Positions 9,592 to 16,817 of a DNA stretch of 64,000 nt are shown here, one piece after another. The stretch is from the NCBI GenBank assembly GCA_050012135.1, contig JBEKHT010000001.1:62001-126000 (forward strand). The letters are read 5' to 3'. Source of the DNA: JBEKHT01 sp050012135. GTDB lineage: Bacteria; Chloroflexota; Anaerolineae; Anaerolineales; RBG-16-64-43. Position 1 is the stretch's first letter. Each line of letters begins with the position of its first letter. The notes under the pieces are model-generated. The model searched no databases and was not told the DNA's origin. It saw only the letters and a program-made list of their open reading frames with translations. The translations under genes and the position numbers were made by a program.

Positions 9592-10401
9592 ATGGGCAAA
9601 GTCCTGATGGTCTTGTCGGATGGATTGAGGAACGATGTCGCCGAGCAGTCGATGGGCTATTTGGAACACCTGGTGGAAAGCAAACAGGCCAGCCGTTACA
9701 CCGTTGTGGCGGAGCTGCCAACCCTTTCTCGCCCGCTGTACGAAACCCTGCACACCGGGGTCACGGTGAGCGAGCACGGGGTCACCCACAATCGGATGGT
9801 CCGCCGCTCGAGGATGCCCAACGTGTTTGAACAGGCCGTGAAGAACGGCCGCACCACGGCCGCGGCCGCTTACTACTGGTTCTCTGAGCTGTATATCCGC
9901 GCCCCCTACGACTATGTGGCGGATCGCGAGGTGGACGACCCCTCCCAGTGGATTCAACACGGCCGCTTCTATACCGAGGATGCAATCCCGGACCGCGAGG
10001 TGTTTGCCGCCGGAGCCAGCTTGGCGTACCGTTATCAGCCGGACTACCTGCTCGTCCACCCGATGGGCATGGACTATGCCGGCACGACCCACGGCTCGGA
10101 CTCGGCGGAGTACCGAAACAACGCCATTTTTCAGGACATGATCCTGGCCGATTTGATCCCGCGTTGGAGGGAAATGGGCTACACGGTCCTGGTGACGGCC
10201 GATCATGGGATCACGAACGATCGCATGCACGGTGGCAAAGACCCCGGGAACCGCCACGTGCCCCTTTATCTGGTCGGGGCAAGCGGCAAGGGAAAGGGGG
10301 TTGTCGCGTCCCAGGTCTACCAGCTCCAGATTGCACCGACGCTCTGTCGGCTCCTGGGCGTCCCCGTTCCCTTGACGATGAAGCGAGCCCCGATTCGGTA
10401 G
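9592..10401 (+). CDS. Alkaline-phosphatase-superfamily phosphodiesterase/pyrophosphatase
   Basis: 269 aa. Metal and nucleophile motifs of the superfamily are visible: LSDG with Asp10 near the N terminus, LPTLSRP with a candidate nucleophile Ser46, HTGVTVSEHGVTHN, PMGMDYAGTTHG, and the late TADHGI. This is the nucleotide pyrophosphatase/phosphodiesterase or phosphonoacetate-hydrolase branch rather than classical PhoA. It is compact (NPPs are about 400 aa) and lacks a signal peptide, so it is probably cytoplasmic. ATG 9592 follows a GGAGGAG site; upstream in-frame codons are junk-like. Another phosphoesterase lies two genes upstream. Confidence 0.8.
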   Translation: MGKVLMVLSDGLRNDVAEQSMGYLEHLVESKQASRYTVVAELPTLSRPLYETLHTGVTVSEHGVTHNRMVRRSRMPNVFEQAVKNGRTTAAAAYYWFSELYIRAPYDYVADREVDDPSQWIQHGRFYTEDAIPDREVFAAGASLAYRYQPDYLLVHPMGMDYAGTTHGSDSAEYRNNAIFQDMILADLIPRWREMGYTVLVTADHGITNDRMHGGKDPGNRHVPLYLVGASGKGKGVVASQVYQLQIAPTLCRLLGVPVPLTMKRAPIR

Positions 10402-10495
10402 GGTTGCTCTTATGGGAGCCGGATCCGCGGTGGTCGGGGCGCAGTTCCTCACGATTCCGCAAGCCGCTTGCCGGGCGGCCTGACATCGGCCTTCC

Positions 10496-11362
10496 ATGAC
10501 GACTGCGAATCTGCTGCTCTTGCTCGTCTCCGCCTGTATCCACGTGGTCGCCCACGTGGGCCTGCGCCGCACCCCGGACCGTTCGGCCTTTGTCTGGTGG
10601 ATGTTGCTCTGGTCGGTCATCCTCTTTTCACCGGTGGTGTGGCTGGTGAGGACGGGGCTCAACCGAGGCGCCTGGACCTGCATCCTGATCAGCTCGGTCT
10701 TTGAGGCGCTCTACTTTGTGGCCATTGCCAAGGCCTATCAAGGCGGAGATCTCTCGATTGTGTACCCGCTGGCCCGAGGCAGTGCACCCGCGATCCTGCT
10801 GATCTGGTCGACCCTGGTTTTGCGGGAGGCGGTCACGTGGGGGGGCGTTCTGGGTGTGCTGGTGATTGTCTGCGGGCTGTATCTCAGCAACCTGCCGGGC
10901 CTGGGAGCTTGGCTCGAACCGCTGCGGAGGCTGAGGAGCGCTGCCCCGCGCTGGGCTCTTCTGGCAGGCCTGGCCACCTCCCTGTATACGGCGGTCGACA
11001 AGGTCGGCGTCAGCTACGCCATGCCGATCCTGTATACCTATGTGGCGGTCTGCATCACCTGGGCCTGGCTCACACCGGTTACCCTGGTTTCCACGGGCTG
11101 GAAACGGATCTCCGCGGAACTATCGACCTCGCGCTACTTCGCGCCCCTGGCGGGTTTCACGACCCTGGCCGCCTACGCGCTGGTTCTGATTGCCATGCAA
11201 CGGGGAACGCTGGCCTCCTACGCCGGGGCCATCCGCGAGTTCAGCGTCGTGATCGCCGCAGGGATCGGCGTTCTGGTCTTTAAGGAGGCGAGCGGACCGA
11301 TGCGCATCGCCGGCTCGGTCCTGGTCGCGCTGGGGGTGGGGATGATCGCCGTGCTGGGATAG
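10496..11362 (+). CDS. EamA/DMT-superfamily transporter
   Basis: 288 aa with about ten hydrophobic segments in two similar halves, as in drug/metabolite transporters. Typical features are AKAYQGGDLSIVYPLARGSAP in the first half and the C-terminal VLVFKEASGPMRIAGSVLVALG. Such proteins export or import amino acids, sugars or nucleotides; direction and substrate are unknown. It begins 94 nt after the phosphodiesterase and probably belongs to the same transcription unit. Confidence 0.85.
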   Translation: MTTANLLLLLVSACIHVVAHVGLRRTPDRSAFVWWMLLWSVILFSPVVWLVRTGLNRGAWTCILISSVFEALYFVAIAKAYQGGDLSIVYPLARGSAPAILLIWSTLVLREAVTWGGVLGVLVIVCGLYLSNLPGLGAWLEPLRRLRSAAPRWALLAGLATSLYTAVDKVGVSYAMPILYTYVAVCITWAWLTPVTLVSTGWKRISAELSTSRYFAPLAGFTTLAAYALVLIAMQRGTLASYAGAIREFSVVIAAGIGVLVFKEASGPMRIAGSVLVALGVGMIAVLG

Positions 11363-11596
11363 TCCGCCGCCAGCGGAAGGGAGGGTCCAACTTGCATTGT
11401 CGGCTTGCCCTTCCAACGGTATCAGGGCGTGTCATTCCGCCTGCCGCTTGAGCCTTGGGCGGAAGACCGGTGCTCCCCCTGGGTGCGGCCTTGCCAGTGC
11501 CGGAACCTCCCGCTCGGCGCGTGGCTGCGAAGTTGACCTTGCCAGGCGCCAGGACGGCTTGACTGGTCGTCCGGAAAAATGTATGATTGTATGTAC
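11363..11596 (+). promoter_or_regulatory. Promoter region of the GntR gene
   Basis: This gap contains a textbook sigma-70-type promoter: TTGACT at 11559-11564, a 17-bp spacer, and TATGAT at 11582-11587. The predicted transcription start, about 11594-11597, falls on the ATGs at the beginning of the reading frame, so the mRNA may be leaderless. The repressor's likely operator overlaps the -10 and start. Confidence 0.7.
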
Positions 11597-11606
11597 ATGT
11601 ATACAA
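11587..11606. promoter_or_regulatory. Candidate GntR operator (autoregulatory palindrome)
   Basis: TTGTAT and ATACAA arms flank an 8-nt centre. The inverted repeat starts on the last base of the -10 box and covers the predicted transcription start and first codons. HutC-subfamily GntR regulators commonly bind short AT-rich palindromes near their own promoter, so negative autoregulation is likely. Confidence 0.6.
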
Positions 11607-12382
11607 CGCCTTCGGGACTTCCGGATCGCTCCAGCCCTTTGCCGATCTATCTGCAGCTCGCGAGCTGGGCGGAATCGATGATCTCCGGCGGGCAGTTCGC
11701 GGTCGGAACGAAGCTTCCCGCCGAGAGCCAGCTGGCCCGGGACTTTCATCTCAATCGCAACACGGTCCGGCAAGCCATCTCTCTCCTGGCTCAACGCGGT
11801 CTGGTCGAAAAGAAGCGGGGAGCGGGCGCCTTTGTCAAGCGCCGGAGTGTCCTCTCCCCGATTCACCAGCTCGGACGAATGACCAGTTTTGTCGACGACT
11901 TCGAAATGAACCGGGTGGAGATCGAGGACAAGATCTTGTCGCAAGAGAAGGTTCGGGCGGGGCCCGATTTGGCCGGGAAGATGAGGATCCGGCCAGGAGA
12001 CGCCGTGGTCGTGATCGAACGGCTGCGCATCGCCGATTGCACCCCCTTCCTGCTGGAGGAACAGTATTACCCCTGGGAACAATTCAGGGGACTGCTGAAG
12101 ATCGAGATCAAGGGATCGATGTATCAGCTGCTCACCTCCCAGTTCCACGCCGATCTTCATCATTCGATCCAGACCCTGCGCGTGGTTCGGCCCTCCCAAC
12201 CGATCGCAGCAAAACTGTGCATCTCGCGCGATGTCCCCTGCATGTTCCTGGAAAGTCTGGCGTACACCTCCCAAGGCGAGTGCCTGGAGGTGCTTCACTC
12301 CCACTACCGAGGGGATCGCTACCTCTTCAGGGTGGAGACCGGCCAGTATCGCCGGGATTTGAGTTCCGTCGCCGCCTCGTGA
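11597..12382 (+). CDS. GntR-family repressor, HutC/UTRA type
   Basis: 261 aa from ATG 11597. The N-terminal winged helix includes LPIYLQLASWAESMISG, GTKLPAESQLARDFHLNRNT, VRQAISLLAQRGLV and a wing KRGAGAFV. A UTRA effector domain follows, with FLLEEQYYP and a C-terminal segment ending YRGDRYLFRVETGQY. UTRA domains sense small ligands such as sugar phosphates, histidine-pathway compounds or phosphonates. In-frame ATGs at 11579 and 11591 lie upstream of the predicted transcription start, so I prefer 11597. It likely controls this locus; the aminotransferase lies 132 nt downstream. Confidence 0.88.
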   Translation: MYTTPSGLPDRSSPLPIYLQLASWAESMISGGQFAVGTKLPAESQLARDFHLNRNTVRQAISLLAQRGLVEKKRGAGAFVKRRSVLSPIHQLGRMTSFVDDFEMNRVEIEDKILSQEKVRAGPDLAGKMRIRPGDAVVVIERLRIADCTPFLLEEQYYPWEQFRGLLKIEIKGSMYQLLTSQFHADLHHSIQTLRVVRPSQPIAAKLCISRDVPCMFLESLAYTSQGECLEVLHSHYRGDRYLFRVETGQYRRDLSSVAAS

Positions 12383-12399
12383 GCTTCCTGCGGGGAAGC
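12383..12399 (+). repeat. Hairpin immediately after the GntR stop
   Basis: GCTTCC-TGCGG-GGAAGC forms a perfect 6-bp stem directly after the stop codon. There is no T run, so it is more likely a stabilising or processing hairpin than a terminator. Confidence 0.35.
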
Positions 12400-12514
12400 G
12401 GCAGGCGCTGGAAGGTGCCGACCCGGCAGGATCCAGTCTTGCGGCCGGGCAAGAAAGCAGGAAGGCGGCGGCCGCTGGCTATCGCCACCCACTCTTTCAA
12501 CAGGAGAAGATCGC

Positions 12515-13630
12515 ATGCCTACGTTGTCCAAGAAAAAGATGGAAGACTACTACGTTCCCTGGATGAAAGGCCAGAAGATGTACATCTCCAATCACATCGA
12601 GCTGGCCTGGAAGGATCCCAACCTGCATCGCATGATGTCCAACGAGAACCCCAATCCGCCCTCGGAGAAGGTGCTGGCGGCCATCGACAAGTATGCCCGC
12701 ATGGCCAATCGCTACCCGGACCAGGGGCTGGTCGTGCGCTCCAAGATCGCGGACATCAACGGTCTCGACGGGCCCGAGAATGTCATGCTGGGGAATGGCT
12801 CGAGCGAGGTCTACGACATGGTTTGGCGCAGCCTGGTTCAACCCGGCGAGGAAGTCGTCCAGCACACTCCCTGCTTCGGTATCTACCGGCTGCGGTGCCT
12901 GGTGGTGGGCGGGAAGCTCGTTTCGGTCCCCATGATCTACAAGAACAAGCAGTTGCTTTTCGATGCGGAGGCCATCCTGGCGGCCATCACCCCCAAGACC
13001 AAGGCGGTAGTGATCGCCAACCCGAACAACCCCACGGGCAATTTCATGGAGGCCAAGGACTTCGTGCGCATTGCCGAGACCGGGATACCCCTGGTGGTGG
13101 ATGAAGCCTACGTCGAATTCGCCGGGCTGGAGCGCTCTCAGGCCCCGTTGACGAAGAAGTACGAAAACGTGATCATCACCCGAACGCTCTCCAAGGCCTA
13201 CGGATTGGCAGGGCTGCGCTTCGGATATGTCCTGGCGGCCAAGCCGGTCATCGATCAATTCGCGGCCACCCTCATCCCCTGGAACATGGGCACGATCCCG
13301 ATGTGGGCGGGCCTGGCAGCCCTGGAAGATACCGCGGCTCTTCGGGCGCGCGTACAGCACAACAATACTGAACTGATGCTCCTGGAGGAGTCGCTCAGCG
13401 ACATCCCCGGACTGGTCGTCTTCCACTCCTACGGCAACTACATCCTCTTTGACGGGGGAGCAACGGGCAAGAAGGGCCAGGAGCTTGTGGATTACGCCCT
13501 GCAGAAGGGGCTGATCCTCCGTTCGCAATCGGCCATGTACGGAAGTGATGGCTGGTGGCGGCTGACCATCGGGAGCAAGGAAGAGAACCGCCTGCTCATT
13601 GAGGTCGTGCGCGAGTTCTACACCAAGTAG
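12515..13630 (+). CDS. PLP-dependent aminotransferase, histidinol-phosphate aminotransferase-like
   Basis: 371 aa fold-type I enzyme. Visible motifs are NENPNPPSEKV, NGSSEVYD, ANPNNPTGN, VVDEAYVEF and TRTLSKAYGLAGLRFGY with PLP lysine Lys227. HisC-like enzymes transfer amino groups to phosphorylated keto compounds or aromatic keto acids. No other his genes lie nearby, so biosynthesis of histidine is unlikely to be its specific job; the GntR gene just upstream suggests a catabolic role. AGGAGA lies 8 nt before the ATG. Confidence 0.85.
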   Translation: MPTLSKKKMEDYYVPWMKGQKMYISNHIELAWKDPNLHRMMSNENPNPPSEKVLAAIDKYARMANRYPDQGLVVRSKIADINGLDGPENVMLGNGSSEVYDMVWRSLVQPGEEVVQHTPCFGIYRLRCLVVGGKLVSVPMIYKNKQLLFDAEAILAAITPKTKAVVIANPNNPTGNFMEAKDFVRIAETGIPLVVDEAYVEFAGLERSQAPLTKKYENVIITRTLSKAYGLAGLRFGYVLAAKPVIDQFAATLIPWNMGTIPMWAGLAALEDTAALRARVQHNNTELMLLEESLSDIPGLVVFHSYGNYILFDGGATGKKGQELVDYALQKGLILRSQSAMYGSDGWWRLTIGSKEENRLLIEVVREFYTK

Positions 13631-14447
13631 TTCCCGCCCGGGCGGATTACCCATTAAGCCATTCCCTGCGGCCCAAGAGAGGTGAACCATAGGGCGGAAG
13701 GGAATGGCCTGTTTTCGTCCGGGAGCGCTCGTTGCTTACCGCTGGGTGCGCTCCATGGGAACCACCGGCGGCCAGCCCCATCCGGTCCAACAAGGCGTTC
13801 TGCCTCAGGGCCCGGCTCTCGGCCAGGACCCCACCTGCGGAGGGGACAGAACGTGGCGATCTCCCCCCGTGGGCGGAAGGGTTCCCTTTGGGGGGGTCTG
13901 AGGCCAACTCGAGCAACCCCTCCTGGGGAAGAGAGAATCTACGGCAGCGGCGCCCTCCTGAAGATGAGGCCGATGTCCGCCGGGCGATGAGGGACCAACT
14001 TTCGGCCGGTCTTGATCGCCCACTGCGGCGCGGCTCACCTTTCCGTGACACCCGCCTACCTCTGGCCGAACGCGGCGAGAAAGGCTGATCCTTCCCCTCC
14101 TCTTGGATATCGCCTCAGGAGAAGAAAGGGGATGGCCCAAGATCGCCCCGTTATCTGGGGGCGGGGGCTCTTTTCCCTATCGGGTCGCCATCGTGTCGCG
14201 AGGGGCGCGCCCGGGTCTTGAAGAGGCTCTCGGCGATCCGGTGGCATGAGCTAGGGGCCTGTGGTATCCTTGCCCAGCTCAAGCAGGACACTGCCTTGGG
14301 AAGTGAGGGACCTGCCCGTTGCACCGCTTTTGTGGCCGTGTCTGATTGGCAAACCCTGTGGCCCCGGATGAGCGCTGGCGGCGCTGATCTGGGGCTTTGC
14401 TTTTCTGGTCGGGGCGGGCCTTCCAGCGGATCTCCGCGAGGCGCGGG
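13631..14447. other. Long intergenic region with inverted repeats
   Basis: 817 nt with no convincing gene; ORFs are Arg/Pro/Gly-rich and lack ribosome sites. Directly after the aminotransferase there is a perfect 12-bp palindrome CCGCCCGGGCGG (13634-13645) and a wide inverted repeat CCATTCCCT (13659-13667) / AGGGAATGG (13699-13707). Neither has a T run. A TGGTATCCT extended -10-like element at 14262-14270 may drive the next gene. Confidence 0.45.
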
Positions 14448-16574
14448 ATGCTGACTCTGGCAGAGAAGGTGTTGTTTGTACTTGCCGCCGGCGCGTCCGC
14501 GGCTCTCACCCTGCGATCCGTAGATCGAATCCGCCGGGCGATTCGACGGGGTTCTGGAGAGTTCCGGCCCCGGCAAATCCCAAGACGCCTTTTCGAGACA
14601 GTTTTTCTGACCCTGTCCCAGTGGACCACCTTCAAGACCCGAAGACGGCCGGGGCTGGCTCACATCCTCGTGGTTTGGGGGTTCAGCTACTACGTTCTGG
14701 TCAACCTTGGAGACGTGCTGGAAGGGTTCCTTCCCGGATGGGTCTTCCTTGGTCAAGGGTGGGTCGGCCACGTTTACCGTCTGGGCGGCGACCTGCTCAG
14801 CGTGGCTATCCTGGCAGGCATGTTGGCGCTCCTTGTGCGGCGGCTCTTGTTTGGCAGTCGGATCTTTTCCTTCCTCGAAAGCACACGGCTGGACCCCAAG
14901 GCCAGGGGAGGGATCCTCCGGGATTCGATTGTGGTCGCCGGCTTCATCCTCCTCCACGTCGGCTGGCGGTTTCTCGGTCAAAGCTTCGCCCTCGCAATGG
15001 TCGGCCGCGACCCATGGCAGCCCTTCGCGAGCCAAGTCAGCCTGCTTTGGAGGGGCGCCTCTCTGGGAACCCTGGTGCTGATGCGGCACATCTCGTTCTG
15101 GATGGCGCTGGGCTTGGTCCTGGTCTTCTTGCCCTACTTTGCCGTCAGCAAGCACATCCACATTTTCTTTGCGCCTCTGAATTTCCTGATCAAGCCGCAG
15201 CACCTGGCTGAGGTGGGGGGCCAGGCGCAGGCCGGCAAAGGGCGCCGGCGGCCGGTGTCGTTGCTGGCGAGGATCAATTTCGAGGACGAGAGCATCGTCC
15301 AGTACGGTGCCGCACGCCTGGAGGACCTACCCTGGCCGCTCATCCAGGATGCGTATGCCTGCATCCAGTGCAACCGCTGCCAGGATGTCTGCCCGGCGAA
15401 TGCCACCGGCAAGTCCCTTTCACCCTCCGCGCTGGAAATCAACAAGCGCTACCTCCTTAACCGGGAAGCCGCGACCCTGGCGTCAGGCAAGGAGTCATCG
15501 GCCCCGCTGCTCGATTTTGCCATTTCGGAGGAGGCCCTTTGGGCCTGCACGACCTGCGGCGCGTGCGTCGAAATCTGCCCGGTCAAGGATGAGCCCATGC
15601 TCGACATCCTTGAAATCCGGCGCAACCAGGTGCTGACCGAGAATGTCTTCCCGGATCAGCTCCAGAATGCATTCCGCGGGATGGAGCGGCAGGCCAATCC
15701 GTGGGGCCTGGCCCAGGAACACCGCCTGGACTGGGCGAAGGGCCTGCCGGTGCCCACGATTGATGAGAATCCGCAGCCGGAGATTCTCTGGTGGGTGGGA
15801 TGTGCTCCGGCTACCGAGCCGCGGGCCCAGCGGACGGCTCGCGAGTTCGTGCGCATCCTGCAGGCGGCCGGGGTCAATTATGCCGTGCTGGGAACTCGAG
15901 AGCGCTGCACGGGAGACTCGGCACGTCGCTCGGGAAATGAATACCTCTTTTCCCAGCTGGCCCAGGAGAACGCGCAAACACTCAACGCGGTGAAGCCGCA
16001 ACGAATCGTCACCACCTGCCCTCATTGCCTGCACACCCTGGCCAACGAGTATCCGCAGTTTGGAGCCCGCTACCCGGTGATCCATCACAGTCAGCTGATC
16101 CAGGAGCTCATAAGCGACGGGAGACTCAAGCTTCGCCCGAAGGCGCTGGAGCGGGTCGCTTTTCACGACCCCTGCTACTTGGGTCGACACAACGGGATCA
16201 TCGAGGAGCCTCGTCGGCTCCTGAGTGAAGCCGGAATGGAATTGCACGAGCTTCCGCGAAACCGCTCTCGTTCCTTTTGCTGTGGGGCGGGCGGGGCCCA
16301 AATGTGGAAGGAAGAGGAACCCGGGAGAGAAAGGGTGAGTGCCAATCGTTTCCGCGAGGTAGAGTCCTCGGGAGCCGACACCCTGGCCGTGGCCTGCCCC
16401 TTCTGCATGATCATGCTCAGTGACGCCTCCCGAGCCGCTGGGGAGAAGATCCCAGTGCGCGACGTGGCGGAAATTGTCGGCCAGGCTCTGCCCTCCAGGT
16501 GGGAGGCCGGCCCCGGCGGGCGCGGAGCCGCCAGCGGAAGACGGAAGAGGTCCAGTGGGGCACATTCACCCTGA
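14448..16574 (+). CDS. Membrane cytochrome b/Fe-S oxidoreductase (HdrD-like, EtfAB:quinone oxidoreductase type)
   Basis: 708 aa. About five to six N-terminal membrane segments form a NarI/HdrE-like b-haem domain. Two 4Fe-4S motifs follow: CIQCNRCQDVCP (305-316) and CTTCGACVEICP (367-378). Then come two CCG-type domains with GCAP, CPHCLHTL, HDPCYLG, CCGAGG and CPFC. This is the architecture of membrane oxidoreductases proposed to pass electrons from electron-transfer flavoprotein to menaquinone during beta-oxidation. ATG 14448 starts MLTLAEKVLF, and a GCGAGG site lies 5-10 nt upstream. The last 15-20 residues look foreign because they overlap an E2 remnant in another frame. Confidence 0.85.
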   Translation: MLTLAEKVLFVLAAGASAALTLRSVDRIRRAIRRGSGEFRPRQIPRRLFETVFLTLSQWTTFKTRRRPGLAHILVVWGFSYYVLVNLGDVLEGFLPGWVFLGQGWVGHVYRLGGDLLSVAILAGMLALLVRRLLFGSRIFSFLESTRLDPKARGGILRDSIVVAGFILLHVGWRFLGQSFALAMVGRDPWQPFASQVSLLWRGASLGTLVLMRHISFWMALGLVLVFLPYFAVSKHIHIFFAPLNFLIKPQHLAEVGGQAQAGKGRRRPVSLLARINFEDESIVQYGAARLEDLPWPLIQDAYACIQCNRCQDVCPANATGKSLSPSALEINKRYLLNREAATLASGKESSAPLLDFAISEEALWACTTCGACVEICPVKDEPMLDILEIRRNQVLTENVFPDQLQNAFRGMERQANPWGLAQEHRLDWAKGLPVPTIDENPQPEILWWVGCAPATEPRAQRTAREFVRILQAAGVNYAVLGTRERCTGDSARRSGNEYLFSQLAQENAQTLNAVKPQRIVTTCPHCLHTLANEYPQFGARYPVIHHSQLIQELISDGRLKLRPKALERVAFHDPCYLGRHNGIIEEPRRLLSEAGMELHELPRNRSRSFCCGAGGAQMWKEEEPGRERVSANRFREVESSGADTLAVACPFCMIMLSDASRAAGEKIPVRDVAEIVGQALPSRWEAGPGGRGAASGRRKRSSGAHSP

Positions 16575-16807
16575 CCAACCACGCTGTTTCGGGGTCGCTG
16601 TTGGCGACGCCCATTATCCATCAGCCGCAATGTGCTATCCTGGGGGTCGGCGCCATCCAGAAGCGAGTCGTGGTGATCGGCGACGCGATCGTGATCCGTC
16701 CCATGGCCTACCTGACCCTCACCTTTGATCATCGTATTCTGGATGGGGCGCGCGCCGATGCTTTCCCAGCCAGGGTGATCGCGAGCCTCGAGAGGCCCGG
16801 GTTCTAG
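16526..16807 (+). pseudogene. C-terminal remnant of 2-oxoacid dehydrogenase E2 (dihydrolipoyl acyltransferase)
   Basis: In this frame the translation matches only the last 85-95 residues of an E2 catalytic domain: EEVQWGTFTLTN, GSLLATPIIHQPQCAILG, VIRPMAYLTLTFDHRILDG, and a short tail before the stop. The catalytic His and Asp of HRILDG are kept, but the lipoyl domain, E1/E3-binding domain and most of the acyltransferase core are missing. No E2 sequence is seen upstream, where the Fe-S gene ends. It is a deletion or recombination scar, not a functional enzyme. Confidence 0.8.
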
Positions 16808-16817
16808 AGCCAGCGCG

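Noticed and set aside
9031..10683. A 550-codon minus-strand frame opposite the phosphodiesterase gene.
   Set aside because: No family resemblance and no ribosome site. The opposite strand carries clear metal-binding motifs.
13659..13707. Wide inverted repeat after the aminotransferase as an insertion-sequence end or terminator.
   Set aside because: The 9-bp arms with a 31-nt loop, no T run and no transposase are too weak for either call.
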